64,000 nucleotides of DNA, from the NCBI GenBank assembly GCA_016713625.1, contig JADJOT010000009.1, forward strand, positions 620,001 through 684,000. The letters are read 5' to 3'. The translations under genes and the position numbers were made by a program. Every line of letters starts with the position of its first letter. Position 1 is the stretch's first letter. Origin of the DNA: Candidatus Accumulibacter affinis (GTDB lineage: Bacteria > Pseudomonadota > Gammaproteobacteria > Burkholderiales > Rhodocyclaceae). Of this stretch, positions 15,891 to 23,852 are shown one piece after another. The notes below the pieces were generated by a model. The model did no database searches and was not told the DNA's origin. It saw nothing but the letters and a program-made list of their open reading frames with translations.

Positions 15891-16313
15891 TCAGGGCTTG
15901 ATGCTCCACTTGCCTTGCGCATCCTCGATCCACCAGCCGGAGTGCCACTGTTCCTTCCAGCGTTTGACCTGCGCGGCGCGCGCCGCGGGCTCGTAGGCCT
16001 TGCCGCCGTGTCCTTCTGCGAGCGCGTAGATCAGCGAATTGCGGTCCGGGTTCTCGTTGTCGATGAGCTTCTCGGCAATCTGCCGTTGCGTCAGCGTGAG
16101 GTGGCTGTCGTCACGCATCCTGACCATACCGTCGTAACCCAGCCCAATGATCCCGGCGTCGTAGAAGCGGACCAGTCGCGAGGCGCGCTGGGCGAGGCTG
16201 TGCTTGACTACCACTACCGGTGGCGTGCCAATGTCAAGATTGATCGGGTCACCGGGAGCGGCGGCGATGGCGGTGCAGCTAACAACGGCGAGCAGCAGGA
16301 GGAAGCGTTTCAT
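15891..16313 (-). CDS. YdbL-like (DUF1318) periplasmic protein
   Basis: 140 residues with a signal peptide (about 1-19). The mature protein contains RFYDAGIIGLGYDGMVRMRD, an IDNENPDRNSLIYALAEG block and a tail WWIEDAQGKWSIKP, resembling the YdbL/DUF1318 family (EN.dR.. and a final GKW motif). Family function is unknown; YdbL-type proteins often sit with envelope-biogenesis genes such as YdbH. Here it sits 19 bases after the SCO gene, so the two are probably cotranscribed, which may hint at a role in oxidase or envelope assembly. The family match is by pattern only and is moderate. Confidence 0.6.
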   Translation of the reverse strand: MKRFLLLLAVVSCTAIAAAPGDPINLDIGTPPVVVVKHSLAQRASRLVRFYDAGIIGLGYDGMVRMRDDSHLTLTQRQIAEKLIDNENPDRNSLIYALAEGHGGKAYEPAARAAQVKRWKEQWHSGWWIEDAQGKWSIKP

Positions 16314-16332
16314 GTGGGGTTTCCTGAAGGGA

Positions 16333-16914
16333 TCATTTACCGGCCAGCAACAGCTTCAGGTCGGCCGCAATGCTATCCGGGGTTTCTCCGTGGCGGACGA
16401 GAAGCCGCAGCCTGCCCTGGGGGTCAATGGCATAGCTGCCTGTGGAGTGGTCGATGCTATAGCTGCCGGGAGTCGATCCCGGCTGTTTGGCGTAGAAGAC
16501 CTTGAAATCCCTGGCCGCCGCCGCGGTAGCTGCCTCGTCGCCGCGCAGGCCGATGAAGCTGGGGTGAAACGCGCTGACGTATTCGGCCAGCACCTGCGCT
16601 GTGTCACGCGCGGGATCGAGCGTGACGAAGACCACCTGCACGCGGCCAGCGTCGTCGCCCAGGCGTTTCAGCACTTCGCGCATCGACGACAGGGTGGTCG
16701 GGCAGACGTCAGGACACTGCGTATAACCGAAGAAAACCAGCACCGCCTTGCCCTTGAAATCCGCAAGGCTGCGCGCCTGGCCCTGGGGGTCAGTCAAAGT
16801 GAAGCCCTTGCCCCAGTCGACACCGGAGATGTCGGTCGATCGGAAGCTGGGAGGCTGCGAACAGGCTGACAAGAGCAGGGTGATGCAGAGGATGAGGATC
16901 GAGAATGTTTTCAT
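16333..16914 (-). CDS. SCO1/SenC-type copper metallochaperone lipoprotein
   Basis: 193 residues. The N-terminus ends in a lipobox (LLLSACS), predicting a membrane-anchored periplasmic lipoprotein. The thioredoxin-like fold shows the copper-binding CPDVC motif (GYTQCPDVCP) and the distal His in SIDHSTGSYAID, the three ligands required in SCO proteins. SCO delivers copper to, or reduces the thiols of, the CuA site of cytochrome c oxidase. It heads a leftward run with the YdbL-like and PCuAC genes. The upstream gap (16915-17268) should hold its promoter. Confidence 0.93.
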   Translation of the reverse strand: MKTFSILILCITLLLSACSQPPSFRSTDISGVDWGKGFTLTDPQGQARSLADFKGKAVLVFFGYTQCPDVCPTTLSSMREVLKRLGDDAGRVQVVFVTLDPARDTAQVLAEYVSAFHPSFIGLRGDEAATAAAARDFKVFYAKQPGSTPGSYSIDHSTGSYAIDPQGRLRLLVRHGETPDSIAADLKLLLAGK

Positions 16915-17268
16915 GATGGTTTATGGTCGGTAGCGCAGGGCTGCTGCATCCAGCTGGATGAGGAGGCAAGGGTTGGTTCGAGTGATGATTTGCAGCACGC
17001 GGCCACCCAGACCGCTTTCATCCTGCTCGAGATCGGCAGGTGATTGCCTCCCCGGCATTGTCGGCAGGCTGGCCGCGCGCAGCCTTGATGCAGGTTAATC
17101 ATTGTCGCTCATTCCGGGCAGCTTGCGGCAGACCGGTGAGAGTTCGCTGACGGAATCGGGGGGAAATCAAGAAATTCTGGATGCGCGCGCGGACTGCCAC
17201 AAAACAGTTGGAAGATCTCGTTGCTGCAAAGTACAGTAGGGGCTGACCTGACCGTTGGAGGAAAAAGG
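16915..17268. other. Divergent intergenic region, no recognised gene
   Basis: 354 bases between the SCO gene (leftward) and the HCCA isomerase-like gene (rightward). A minus-strand 63-codon frame (16911-17102) overlaps the SCO start in an ATGA but its composition does not resemble a protein family. I see no convincing promoter boxes. GGAGG at about 17255 serves the rightward gene. Confidence 0.4.
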
Positions 17269-17898
17269 ATGCAGCAGGCTGACTGGTATTTTGATTTCGT
17301 CTCGCCGTACGCCTATCTCGGGCTACTGCGTCTTGGCGAACTGCCGCCGGGTCTGGAGATTTCCTTTCGGCCGGTGCTCTTCGCCGGCCTGCTCAATCAT
17401 TGGGAGCAGAAAGGACCCGCCGAAATTCCACCCAAACGTTCGTGGACCTATCGCTCCTGTACCTGGCAGGCGGCCCGGCACGGCATTCCCTTCCGCTTGC
17501 CGGCCGCGCATCCCTTCAATTCTCTTCCCTACCTGCGGCTGGCGCTGGCAGCGGGCAGTGGCGGCCACGCCGTGCGACGAATCTTCGATGCGCTGTGGAC
17601 GACTGGCGCCGATCCTTCGGACCCGCGGTTGATCGCTGAACTGACGCATTCGCTGCACCTCGATCCGGCGGAGCTGTCTCGGCAGGAGGTCAAGGATGCC
17701 CTGCGGATCGGAACCGAGCACGCCATCGCGCGCGGTGTCTTCGGTGTGCCAACGCTGGATATTGGCGGTGAGCTGTTCTGGGGCGCTGATGCCATGGATT
17801 TCGTGCAGGCCTACCTTGACAATCCTGGAATTCTTAGCACCGCCGAGATGCAGCGCCTGGCGACGCTGCCGGTGGGGGCGGCGCGGAGACCGCTATGA
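17269..17898 (+). CDS. DsbA-family 2-hydroxychromene-2-carboxylate isomerase-like protein
   Basis: 209 residues with the kappa-class GST/DsbA fold. It begins MQQADWYFDFVSPYAYLG, where the usual active-site Ser of HCCA isomerases is in the FDFVSPYAYL block. It ends with the cis-Pro region GVFGVPTLDIGGELFWGADAMDF. Known members isomerise hydroxychromene carboxylate in naphthalene degradation using glutathione, but many are uncharacterised and no aromatic-degradation genes are nearby. The start at 17269 is supported by GGAGG shortly upstream. It ends near the purT remnant. Confidence 0.85.
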   Translation: MQQADWYFDFVSPYAYLGLLRLGELPPGLEISFRPVLFAGLLNHWEQKGPAEIPPKRSWTYRSCTWQAARHGIPFRLPAAHPFNSLPYLRLALAAGSGGHAVRRIFDALWTTGADPSDPRLIAELTHSLHLDPAELSRQEVKDALRIGTEHAIARGVFGVPTLDIGGELFWGADAMDFVQAYLDNPGILSTAEMQRLATLPVGAARRPL

Positions 17899-17987
17899 TC
17901 ATCGCGCATCGACCGTGACGCGCAGCTGACGCTAGCCGACGCTAGCCCACAGGCGGGCTTGCGGCTAGCATGGCGGCAACTCCCTGA

Positions 17988-18125
17988 TCAGGCTGCCACC
18001 GGCCTGACCAGGCTCGCTGCGAGCCTGGTTCGTTCGCGCGCCTGCGCGACCTCTTCGCCGTTGGCCACCGCCACACCCATCCGGCGTTTCCTGAACGACT
18101 CGGGTTTGCCGAACAGGCGCAGGTC
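17988..18125 (-). pseudogene. purT: purT 3' fragment (formate-dependent GAR transformylase)
   Basis: The minus-strand frame DLRLFGKPESFRKRRMGVAV, then ANGEEVAQARERTRLAASLVRP, with a TGA at 17988 is the unmistakable C-terminus of PurT, an ATP-grasp enzyme of about 390 residues. Only the last ~45 residues remain. Immediately upstream in this frame the sequence turns into Arg-rich non-homologous residues, and the nitroreductase gene ends at 18181. A deletion or replacement therefore removed about 90 per cent of the gene. No start or ribosome-binding site is present. The fragment is recognised from the family; the deletion history is inferred. Confidence 0.75.
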
Positions 18126-18180
18126 GCTACTGCGCCGACGACGGGCCGCGGCAAGCCGCTGATCGAAGCTGCAGTTCCTT

Positions 18181-18768
18181 TCAGACGATCCGGCAGGCTT
18201 CCTCAAAACTCAATCGGGGGCCGCGCGGGTGCACAGTGGCGGGGTCGCCGATGCCGAGGTTGCAGAGGAAGTTGGCCTGGTAACGGCCGTCCGGGAAGAA
18301 CGTTGCGTTGAGCTTGCCGGCATCGAAGCCGGACATCGGGCCGCAATCAAGACCCAGCGCACGCGCGGCAAGGAGCAGATAGGCCCCCTGCAGGCTGCCA
18401 TTGCGGAAAGCCGTGCTGGTCGCCAGTTCGGCATTGCCCGCGAACATCGGTTGCGCGTCGTAGGCCGGGAACATCGTTGGCAGATGTTCGTAGAAGCGGC
18501 TGTCGATGGCGATGATCACCGTTGCCGGTGCGGCCAGGGTCTTGTCGAGGTTGCCCGGCGACAGCGCCGGGGCGAGCCTGGCCTTGCCGGCCGGGGTGGT
18601 CACGAAAAGCAGCCTCGCCGGCTGGCAGTTCATCGAGGTCGGACCCCACTTCAGCAGATCGTAGAGACGCCGCAGGGTCCCCTCCGGGATCGGCACGGGA
18701 ACGAAAGTGTTGTACGTTCTGGCCTGCACGAAGAGTTGGTCGAGGGCTGCGCTGGTCAGGTCGGGCAT
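18181..18768 (-). CDS. Nitroreductase-family protein, RutE/malonic semialdehyde reductase-like
   Basis: 195 residues of the FMN-dependent nitroreductase fold. Family features are KWGPTSMNCQPARLLFV (FMN phosphate loop), a central substrate/dimer region with NGSLQGAYLLLAARALGLDCGPMSGFD, and a final NLGIGDPATVHPRGPRL. These match RutE/HadB-type malonic semialdehyde reductases more closely than classical NfsB, but no other rut genes are present. AAGGAAG precedes the ATG at 18768. The stop is followed by the purT fragment; upstream lies the 77-bp tandem repeat, so its promoter must lie within or beyond the repeat. Confidence 0.85.
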   Translation of the reverse strand: MPDLTSAALDQLFVQARTYNTFVPVPIPEGTLRRLYDLLKWGPTSMNCQPARLLFVTTPAGKARLAPALSPGNLDKTLAAPATVIIAIDSRFYEHLPTMFPAYDAQPMFAGNAELATSTAFRNGSLQGAYLLLAARALGLDCGPMSGFDAGKLNATFFPDGRYQANFLCNLGIGDPATVHPRGPRLSFEEACRIV

Positions 18769-18799
18769 GTGGCTTCCTTCGATGAGGGGTCGGGGGGGT

Positions 18800-19085
18800 G
18801 AGATGGGGAATTCACGGAGCATGCTCCGTGCCCAACGAACGATTCCGGCGTGCAAGCCGGAATGCGCCCTGCAAGGGAGATGGGGAATTCACGGAGCATG
18901 CTCCGTGCCCAACGAACGATTCCGGCGTGCAAGCCGGAATGCGCCCTGCAAGGGAGATGGGGAATTCACGGAGCATGCTCCGTGCCCAACGAACGATTCC
19001 GGCGTGCAAGCCGGAATGCGCCCTGCAAGGGAGGGAACGGTCATGGCTTTCATCATCGGGGGTGTCTGGAATCGCCATGACCGTT
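18800..19085 (+). repeat. Three 77-bp tandem units plus hairpin tail of a dispersed palindromic element
   Basis: Three identical 77-bp units at 18800-18876, 18877-18953 and 18954-19030. Each contains the perfect 18-bp palindrome CACGGAGCATGCTCCGTG and a stem ATTCCGGC/GCCGGAAT. A tail (19031-19085) has the perfect 12-bp inverted repeat AACGGTCATGGC/GCCATGACCGTT. A single-unit copy with the same tail lies inverted at 32783-32915, so this is a dispersed REP/BIME- or MITE-like element. It separates the nitroreductase and caspase-fusion genes and touches the latter's stop codon. Confidence 0.9.
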
Positions 19086-21978
19086 AGCCGCGCACCAGGC
19101 GGGCAGCGTCTTCGAGCAGGCGAGCCAGGTCTTCGCGCGGCGCGGCAAGGCTGCCCGGCCGGCTGACGGCGGTGCGTCCGCCCGCGGCCGCAGAAGCAAG
19201 GAGCAAACCGGTCCGCAACGAAGAAGCACAGTGAAGTTCCGGGTTCTGCCTGGGGTTCGGGCCGAAGGCGCTGATCACGCGGTTCTGGAAATCAGCGTTG
19301 GTCAGAACGCCGATCCCGGCGGCGAGGACGCGCGTGGCCTGCGTGGTGAAGTGACCGTGGCCATCACTTTCGAGCGCTTCTTCCGATGCGCGGCAGGCGC
19401 AGAAAAGCACTTCGCGCGCCTGATCGTAGGCGCCGCCGCGCACGGGCGCTGCGCGGCTGCCGCCGAGCGTCGCGCGGAAGGCCGCGTGCGCCGCCTTCAT
19501 TTCCGGTGTCGCCGTGACGAAGCGCTTCTTCACGCTGCCAGCGCTGGTCGCCGCCGTCGGCGTGCCGATGGCAAAACGCGTGATCGTCCCGGAGTGGCAG
19601 CAGTCGGTGAACACGGTGACGCTGACACCGTCCGGGATGGTGTTGAAGATCGCGCCGAGGTCGTCATCGATGACGAAGTGCCCCTGGTCGAAGTCCACCG
19701 GGCAGAGCGCTTCGTCCTGCCCTGCTGAGTCGCCGTCGGTTTCGTCGCCATCGAGATCGGGGAGCTGCGTGCCATGGCCGGCAAACTGGAACGCGAGCAC
19801 GTCGCCCGCGCGGCTGCCACGGATCAGGTCGCTCAGTTGGCCGACGATCGCGCTGCGGGTAGCCTGCTCGTCGAGGAGTAGCGTCGGCACTTCGAAGCCG
19901 AGCCCGAGGAAGGTCTCGCGCCAGGCGCGCGCGTCGTTTGCGCAGCCGCCGAGGGGCGCCGTGGGATAGCGATCGATGCCGATGCACATCGCGCGCCGGC
20001 GGCCGCCGACCGTGCTGGGCGCCGTGGCGTTCGGCGCGAGGACCAGCGGCGCCTGCGGAAAGCTCGCCGGCGGTCGGAGAAATTCCGCCAGCGCGGGATC
20101 GAGACTGCTCAAGCTCGTCAGGACACTGAGTCCGCGCCTTTCTGTACCGGTGAAAGGCGTGACCTCCTTGTCGAGGATGCGCTGGGCGACGCTCTGCATC
20201 GTCGGCGCGTCGTTGTCGAAACCGCCGTGGCTGCGCGAGGTCGTCGCCGAGCGTCCGGTCTGGTCCTTCGAGACCGACCAGATCACTTCACCGCCGACGT
20301 TGCCCTTGCGGTCGAGATTGAAGAGTCGCTTCAGCTTCGCGTTGGCGCGGATGGAATCCTCGAGGCCGAGGATCGGTGTCTTGCGGTCCGCTTCGAGTCC
20401 GTAATAGATGAGATAGAGGAGCGACTTGCGATAGATGGAAAAGCAGTTGTCATCCTCCTCAAAAGCGCGCGCCATGGTGAATACGCTGAGCTGCTCGACG
20501 CCCTTGCCCTGGCCAATCTTCGCCAGCAGTTGCTGCTCGAAGGTGTCGACCCGGATCGCCGGTGCGAGGAAATGCAGACTGCGGAAGTTCGGGACGCCTT
20601 CCTCGATCGCTGCGGGGACAAAATGGGCGTGAAAAATCGAACCCGCGCTGTGGCCGACGGCGTGCAGTTCGACGCGGTCCTTGTGCGCGTCACAAAACTC
20701 CTTCAGCTTGCGCGCGGCGTAGCGGGCGCCACCCTGCGCGTCCGACGCGCGTTCGGCGCTGACCTTCATCCCGGACCAGATCTTCACGCCGCCGAGGCTG
20801 CGGGCGAGGCTTTCGATCAGGAAGTCGCTAGGCGCTGCGAAGTCGATGCCCCGCTGGCGGCCCGGCTGAAGGATCTGGCCGAGCGTTTCGAGCAGGCCGG
20901 TCTCCCAGACAAAGTGAATCGGGTAAGCGCCGTTGGCCTTCCACCAGTCGACCTGCTCGAGCGCGGTGAGCAAGCCGGCTTCCTCCGAGGTCAGCCCGCC
21001 ATGTGCGTAAAGGACAATCGGGATTTTTCCGTCCCGCTGCGCCGCCCATGCCGGCAGATGATCCTCGAAGATGGCGTCCACATCCGCCGCGCGCGTCTTG
21101 AATCTGCCCCCCGACGACAGCCGCCCAAGGTTCAGATTGATGACATGGGGTTGGAGCTGGTGGAGTACCTCCGGGGTGAGTTGGTCACCGCCGCCGCGTG
21201 TCCCATCCGGCGTCGGGCCGGCGACGGTGTTGCGGGAGAATTCCTCCTCCGCCTGGTGGTCATGCCGGCAGCCCTCGACGTCGCGGTCAGCGACGGTGGC
21301 TGCGGCAGGGACCCGCAGGGTGTCAATAACCTGGAAGATCGCGCGGGCGCTGTCGTTGAAGGGGAAGTTCTTGGCCGTGGCGCGCGTCGCCGGCTGCGCG
21401 TCGAGCTGCGCGCGGATTTCCGCTGTTTCCCTGAGCGTCGTCTGGTAATCGATGGCTTTGCCCGGACAGGTCTTCGCGGACATGCTGTTGTGGAAACGAA
21501 GCGTCTCCGGGGTCAGCTTGAAACGCTTCTGCACGAGCGCGATGACGGAGAGAACGGTGTGCTTCTGCTCGCCGGCGAAGGGATCCTGGCCGACGTCGAA
21601 ATCACCAATGATCTCGAACATGAACGGCCCGGCCTTGCTGTTGCCGTTGAAGCCTGCGGCACTGGCCGGCGGCTGATTCCAGTTGCGACCCGTCCAGAGG
21701 CTCCCGTCCGGCGCGATGGAAACATGTTGGGCGATGTCCGACCAACCGTTCTTCTTGGTGTGGAACTCCCACATGCTCTCGATCGTGGATAGTCCCTTGT
21801 ACTGGCTGTGGCTAGGTCGCCAGGTGTGGTGCATGTGCACCGACTCGATGCTGCGGGTGAAGGGGAATTTTTCGAGGAGCTCGGCAAACTGCTCCACGTT
21901 GATTTGATGGAATGGCTTGGGCATGGTGTGGGAGCGTCCGGGTTGGAGTTGGATGAATTGCCTGGATGGTTTGGCCAT
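19084..21978 (-). CDS. Fusion of zinc amidase (PGRP/T7-lysozyme type), alpha/beta-hydrolase and caspase-like protease
   Basis: 964 residues. Residues ~20-190 form an amidase_2/PGRP domain: His in VHMHHTW (50/51), His163 and Cys171 in RFHNSMSAKTCPG, with Lys169 two before Cys as in T7 lysozyme His122-Lys128-Cys130. Residues ~300-560 are alpha/beta-hydrolase-like (VLYAHGGLTSEE; nucleophile elbow GHSAGS at ~442). Residues ~660-930 are a peptidase C14 caspase domain: CIGIDRYP, catalytic His735 in FAGHGTQ, an acidic loop DLDGDETDGD, and catalytic Cys794 in TDCCHSGT. No signal peptide or membrane helix is seen, so it is probably cytoplasmic. GGGAGAA precedes the ATG, with a sigma70-like promoter upstream. 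Bacterial caspase-like proteases are often defence effectors; a role in sensing cell-wall damage or phage lysis is only an inference. Confidence 0.85.
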   Translation of the reverse strand: MAKPSRQFIQLQPGRSHTMPKPFHQINVEQFAELLEKFPFTRSIESVHMHHTWRPSHSQYKGLSTIESMWEFHTKKNGWSDIAQHVSIAPDGSLWTGRNWNQPPASAAGFNGNSKAGPFMFEIIGDFDVGQDPFAGEQKHTVLSVIALVQKRFKLTPETLRFHNSMSAKTCPGKAIDYQTTLRETAEIRAQLDAQPATRATAKNFPFNDSARAIFQVIDTLRVPAAATVADRDVEGCRHDHQAEEEFSRNTVAGPTPDGTRGGGDQLTPEVLHQLQPHVINLNLGRLSSGGRFKTRAADVDAIFEDHLPAWAAQRDGKIPIVLYAHGGLTSEEAGLLTALEQVDWWKANGAYPIHFVWETGLLETLGQILQPGRQRGIDFAAPSDFLIESLARSLGGVKIWSGMKVSAERASDAQGGARYAARKLKEFCDAHKDRVELHAVGHSAGSIFHAHFVPAAIEEGVPNFRSLHFLAPAIRVDTFEQQLLAKIGQGKGVEQLSVFTMARAFEEDDNCFSIYRKSLLYLIYYGLEADRKTPILGLEDSIRANAKLKRLFNLDRKGNVGGEVIWSVSKDQTGRSATTSRSHGGFDNDAPTMQSVAQRILDKEVTPFTGTERRGLSVLTSLSSLDPALAEFLRPPASFPQAPLVLAPNATAPSTVGGRRRAMCIGIDRYPTAPLGGCANDARAWRETFLGLGFEVPTLLLDEQATRSAIVGQLSDLIRGSRAGDVLAFQFAGHGTQLPDLDGDETDGDSAGQDEALCPVDFDQGHFVIDDDLGAIFNTIPDGVSVTVFTDCCHSGTITRFAIGTPTAATSAGSVKKRFVTATPEMKAAHAAFRATLGGSRAAPVRGGAYDQAREVLFCACRASEEALESDGHGHFTTQATRVLAAGIGVLTNADFQNRVISAFGPNPRQNPELHCASSLRTGLLLASAAAGGRTAVSRPGSLAAPREDLARLLEDAARLVRG

Positions 21979-22307
21979 TGTTCTCCCGGGAGAAAGAAAC
22001 GGCGGCATCGGGGAGCCAACGACTGTGGCAACAGTATAGGCACCTCGATCAAGCAGCGTCAATGTGGAGTTCCGTATAACATCCCTCGGGTACTATTTCA
22101 CACTGGCGCAGGGCATTCATCGTGCAAAATAACGCCAGCAAGTCGAAGCGATGGCACCAGGCATGGTGTCGGCGCAGGCGCAGGCGAGCTTGACTCCTGG
22201 CGCCGCCGCGAGAACTGGAGTGGTCTTTTCTTGAACATGGGAGCCTAGCCCGATGTGCTTCGCCAAGCTTTCGCCGACGCCCTTGAACGACCGGGCTGGG
22301 TAACTGC
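21979..22307. other. Divergent intergenic region between caspase-fusion and MBOAT genes
   Basis: 329 bases without a gene. It holds the leftward promoter described separately. On the rightward side I see no clear boxes and only a weak ribosome-binding site for the MBOAT gene. Confidence 0.4.
22033..22062 (-). promoter_or_regulatory. Sigma70-like promoter of the caspase-fusion gene
   Basis: On the minus strand TTGACG (22062-22057), an 18-base spacer and TATACT (22038-22033) form a near-consensus housekeeping promoter. Transcription would start near 22026, leaving a leader of about 48 bases before the ATG at 21978. This is the best sigma70 match I found in the window outside hicAB. Confidence 0.7.
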
Positions 22308-23852
22308 ATGCTGTTCAACTCCTATTCTTTCCTGTTGGCCTATCTTCCTGTCACCCTGGTCGGCTTCTTCTTCCTCGGGAGGTTTGGCAAGGGTGCCGGA
22401 GCAGCCTGGTTGGCGGCATGTTCGCTGTTCTTCTACGCCTGGTGGGACTACCGTTATCTGGCGCTGTTGCTGGCCTCGATCTGCATCAACTACCTGCTCG
22501 GTGGCTACATCGCCCGCCATGCCGGCAGCGCGAGGGGCCGCCAGGCGCTGACCCTGGCGGTGACCGGCAACCTCGCGCTGCTGGGCTACTACAAGTACGC
22601 CGACTTCTTCCTGTCCAGCGCCAACACGATTCTCGGTACCGAATGGCCAGTGCTCGGCATCCTTCTGCCGATTGGCATCTCCTTCTTCACGTTCACCCAG
22701 ATCGCCTTCCTGGCGGATGCCTACGCGGGCAAGGTCACCGAGTACCGCTTTATTTACTACCTGCTCTTCGTCACCTATTTTCCGCATCTGATTGCCGGCC
22801 CGGTACTGCATCACAAGGAGATGATGCCGCAGTTCGACGAGGACCGAAATTACCGCCCGGACGCCGCGAACTTCGCCGTCGGGCTGACCATCTTTGCCAT
22901 CGGCCTCGCCAAGAAGGTGCTGCTCGCCGACAACCTCGCGGGCTATGCAGCGCCGGCCTTCGATCCCCGCGCCGCGCCGCTGTCCTTCTTTCTTGCCTGG
23001 GGCGGCGTGCTGGCCTACACTTTCCAGCTCTATTTCGACTTTTCCGGCTATTCCGACATGGCCATTGGTCTGTCGCGACTGTTTGGGGTGCGCCTCCCCC
23101 TCAACTTCAACTCTCCTTACAAGGCGAGCAACATCGCCGACTTCTGGCGTCGCTGGCACATGACCCTGTCACGTTTTCTGCGCGACTACCTCTACATTCC
23201 CCTCGGCGGCAGCCGTCACGGGCCGCTGCGCCGTCACTTCAATCTGATGACGACGATGGTTCTGGGGGGGCTGTGGCACGGTGCGGGCTGGAATTTCGTC
23301 ATCTGGGGAGCCCTGCATGGCGCTTATCTGGTGGTCAACCATGCCTGGCAGGACCTGCATCGTCGGCTCCCGGTTTCGCTTCCGCCGCGCGTCGGACACT
23401 GGTTGGGAGTCGCGCTGACGTTTCTGTGCGTGGTCTTTGCCTGGGTGTACTTCCGGTCTCCGGACATTTCGACCGCCAACCGGCTCGTCGCGGGGATGAG
23501 CGGCATCTGGGGCGCTGCGATTCCCGAACCCATCCTGTCGCACCTCGGTTTCCTCAGGCCGATCCTCGAAGGGATGGGGATCGGCAGCTTTCTTGGCGGA
23601 GGTTCGACCTTCATCGAAACCTGGCTGTGGGTGGCCGCCGCCGCCTGGATCGCTTTTCTGGTACCAAACACCCAGGAGATCCTGTGGCGTTTTGAGCCGG
23701 CCCTGCCGGTAGAGGGGCAGGCCATCGTCCGTCCGGCTGCACGCCTGGTCTGGCAGCCGTGCCGTCGGGACGCGGTGTTGTCCGGCCTCCTGTTCGCCCT
23801 TGGCCTGCTGGCCCTGAGCCGCCCCACTGAATTCCTGTACTTTCAGTTCTGA
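22308..23852 (+). CDS. MBOAT-family O-acyltransferase (AlgI-like)
   Basis: 514 residues, multi-pass inner-membrane protein beginning MLFNSYSFLLAYLP, a classic AlgI/DltB-type start. Conserved features are GISFFTFTQIAFLADAY, the FPHLIAGPV segment, FFDFSGYSDMAIG-like YFDFSGYSDMAIGL, SPYKASNIADFWRRWHMTLS and the active-site His in LWHGAGWNFVIWG. AlgI homologues move acetyl groups across the membrane for acetylation of an exported polysaccharide. Its stop overlaps the next start by one base (TGATG), so it is coupled to the predicted SGNH-like partner. The acceptor polysaccharide is unknown; no polymerase genes are present here. Confidence 0.93.
   Translation: MLFNSYSFLLAYLPVTLVGFFFLGRFGKGAGAAWLAACSLFFYAWWDYRYLALLLASICINYLLGGYIARHAGSARGRQALTLAVTGNLALLGYYKYADFFLSSANTILGTEWPVLGILLPIGISFFTFTQIAFLADAYAGKVTEYRFIYYLLFVTYFPHLIAGPVLHHKEMMPQFDEDRNYRPDAANFAVGLTIFAIGLAKKVLLADNLAGYAAPAFDPRAAPLSFFLAWGGVLAYTFQLYFDFSGYSDMAIGLSRLFGVRLPLNFNSPYKASNIADFWRRWHMTLSRFLRDYLYIPLGGSRHGPLRRHFNLMTTMVLGGLWHGAGWNFVIWGALHGAYLVVNHAWQDLHRRLPVSLPPRVGHWLGVALTFLCVVFAWVYFRSPDISTANRLVAGMSGIWGAAIPEPILSHLGFLRPILEGMGIGSFLGGGSTFIETWLWVAAAAWIAFLVPNTQEILWRFEPALPVEGQAIVRPAARLVWQPCRRDAVLSGLLFALGLLALSRPTEFLYFQF

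Noticed and set aside
16911..17102. 63-codon minus-strand frame overlapping the SCO start in ATGA
   Set aside because: Composition rich in Ser, Cys and Arg with no domain pattern and no ribosome-binding site; more likely chance.
18800..19030. CRISPR array
   Set aside because: The 77-bp units are contiguous and identical with no unique spacers, so this is a tandem repeat.
20227..21792. 521-codon plus-strand frame opposite the caspase fusion
   Set aside because: Shadow frame; the minus strand carries complete catalytic motifs of three domains.
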